In this document: positions 14,259 through 14,920 of the stretch, one piece after another | How positions within the stretch are numbered: the stretch's first letter is position 1 | Layout: each line of letters opens with the position of its first letter | From: Verrucomicrobiota bacterium | GTDB taxonomy: Bacteria > Verrucomicrobiota > Verrucomicrobiia > Limisphaerales > SXQI01 | Assembly (NCBI GenBank): GCA_008933045.1 | Contig: WBXJ01000043.1 | Location: 1-14,920, forward strand | Direction of reading: 5' to 3' | DNA: 14,920 nucleotides | Translations under genes and position numbers: made by a program | The notes under the pieces: generated by a model | Database searches by the model: none | The model's input: only the letters and a program-made list of their open reading frames with translations | Told to the model about the DNA's origin: nothing

Positions 14259-14920
14259 TCAAGCCTCCGGGGCGGCGGGCGTTTCTTCCCCCCAGATGCG
14301 GGCGAGGGTGGCTTGGATCTTTTGCTCGAAGCGGGTGATCAGTTCGCGGTTGGCGGCGACCAGCGCTTGCTCGGCTTCGATCTCCGCCACGATCGCTTGC
14401 TGCGTGGCGAGGGGTGGGAGGGGGATTTCGATCTCGTCAAGGTCGGCAGGATTAACGCCGGACTGCCTCACCCGACCTGAAAGCGCGATCACAGTTTCCT
14501 GCACTCTTGGCGAACGCAAAAAGTGAAAGAGCCACATCTGTTCAAGGCGCGCCAAGTCGGGAATGCATTTGATGAGAGCCACGTTGTAGGCACCGCGTTT
14601 GCCTTTCAGAATTTGAAAAACCGGCGGGCCGTAACGCCCAATCATCACTTCCTCTGGCTCGCAAGTCTTGTGTCGTTCACTCGTCGGAATGTAGACCATC
14701 CAGTTATCGCTCTTGTAGTCGCGAATTTGAAGGAGGCGGATGTAGCCTTCGCGGGGCTCTGAAATAAATGTCTCCTTCGGGGGCTGGGTTCCTCCCGCGT
14801 AACTGCAAACCTCACCAAGTTTCACCATCGGCCAGTCGGGGTGGATGGGGATGTGGGGGCGGTAGTGGTCGAGGACGGCGCGGGCGCCGTTGATGACTTT
14901 CTGGTAGCCCTCGATCTCCG
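14259..14920 (-). CDS. Type I restriction-modification methylase/specificity fusion (HsdM-HsdS), C-terminal part
   Basis: An internal ATG at 14828 could be taken as the start, but the frame stays open to the right edge and the extra 30 residues (EIEGYQKVINGARAVLDHYR, then PHIPIHPDWP) are the usual C-terminal tail of large HsdM N6-adenine methylases. So the visible 220 residues belong to a methylase fused to a specificity domain. After the tail comes one target-recognition domain (LGEVCSYAGGTQPP...YIRLLQIRDY, with RYGPPVFQILKGKRGAYN). It is followed by a conserved spacer coiled coil (IPLPPLATQQAIVAEIEAEQ through RFEQKIQATLARIWGEE). Only one recognition domain is present before the stop, so it is a half-S type that must dimerise or pair with another S subunit. 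High G+C relative to the neighbouring spacer suggests horizontal acquisition. The restriction subunit seems lost (see the remnant just downstream). Confidence 0.85.
   Translation of the reverse strand, partial: EIEGYQKVINGARAVLDHYRPHIPIHPDWPMVKLGEVCSYAGGTQPPKETFISEPREGYIRLLQIRDYKSDNWMVYIPTSERHKTCEPEEVMIGRYGPPVFQILKGKRGAYNVALIKCIPDLARLEQMWLFHFLRSPRVQETVIALSGRVRQSGVNPADLDEIEIPLPPLATQQAIVAEIEAEQALVAANRELITRFEQKIQATLARIWGEETPAAPEA

Noticed and set aside
14016..14526. Plus-strand open frames of 90-154 codons across the restriction locus
   Set aside because: They are antisense to the methylase/specificity gene, low in complexity, and have no recognisable motif; G+C-rich DNA gives such frames by chance.
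1..14920. CRISPR arrays, tRNA/rRNA genes, transposases or phage genes
   Set aside because: No regularly spaced repeats, cloverleaf-like sequence, or recombinase/transposase protein signature was seen on either strand.

Overview
The window looks like chromosomal DNA of a free-living bacterium of the Verrucomicrobiota or a close PVC relative. The main pointers are a partial pseudopilin gene at the left edge with the TLIELLVVIAIIAILAG type of N-terminus that is hugely expanded in that group, exported sugar-isomerase-like and esterase-like proteins, weak Shine-Dalgarno sites and a moderate base composition. The phylum is an inference from gene style, not from a marker gene.

Layout. (1) 1-253, minus: start of a pseudopilin gene that runs off the left edge. 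(2) 374-6491, plus: a run of seven genes: a D-2-hydroxyacid dehydrogenase and an HpcH/HpaI aldolase (7 nt apart), a half-size EamA-like membrane protein and a PaaK-like acyl-CoA ligase (6 nt apart), the GTPase YchF, a secreted alpha/beta hydrolase, and an FmdB-type zinc ribbon. (3) 6488-11362, minus: a five-gene run meeting the plus run tail to tail with a 4-nt overlap. From its promoter side it reads CarB N-terminal half, PyrD, secreted TIM-barrel protein, flavodoxin-like protein, HAD phosphatase. (4) 11471-12106, plus: a NarL/LuxR-type response regulator, divergent from carB. (5) 12131-13977, minus: a tight three-gene operon of threonine synthase, a CysO-like sulfur-carrier protein ending in Gly-Gly, and a stand-alone NIL-domain protein. 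(6) 14171-14920, minus: the end of a type I restriction-modification locus. It holds a methylase/half-specificity fusion running off the right edge, followed by what looks like only the last ~28 codons of an hsdR gene.

How the genes work together. CarB-N and PyrD both belong to de novo pyrimidine synthesis. CarB is only the first half of the usual ~1070-residue enzyme and ends at the point where split CarB proteins of some archaea and Aquifex are divided, so a second-half gene is expected elsewhere. The threonine synthase / sulfur carrier / NIL operon suggests sulfur-carrier-dependent amino-acid synthesis, perhaps homocysteine from O-phosphohomoserine, rather than plain threonine synthesis. 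This is the most interesting system in the window. The right-hand end is accessory DNA with signs of decay. No tRNA, rRNA, CRISPR array or complete insertion sequence was seen.
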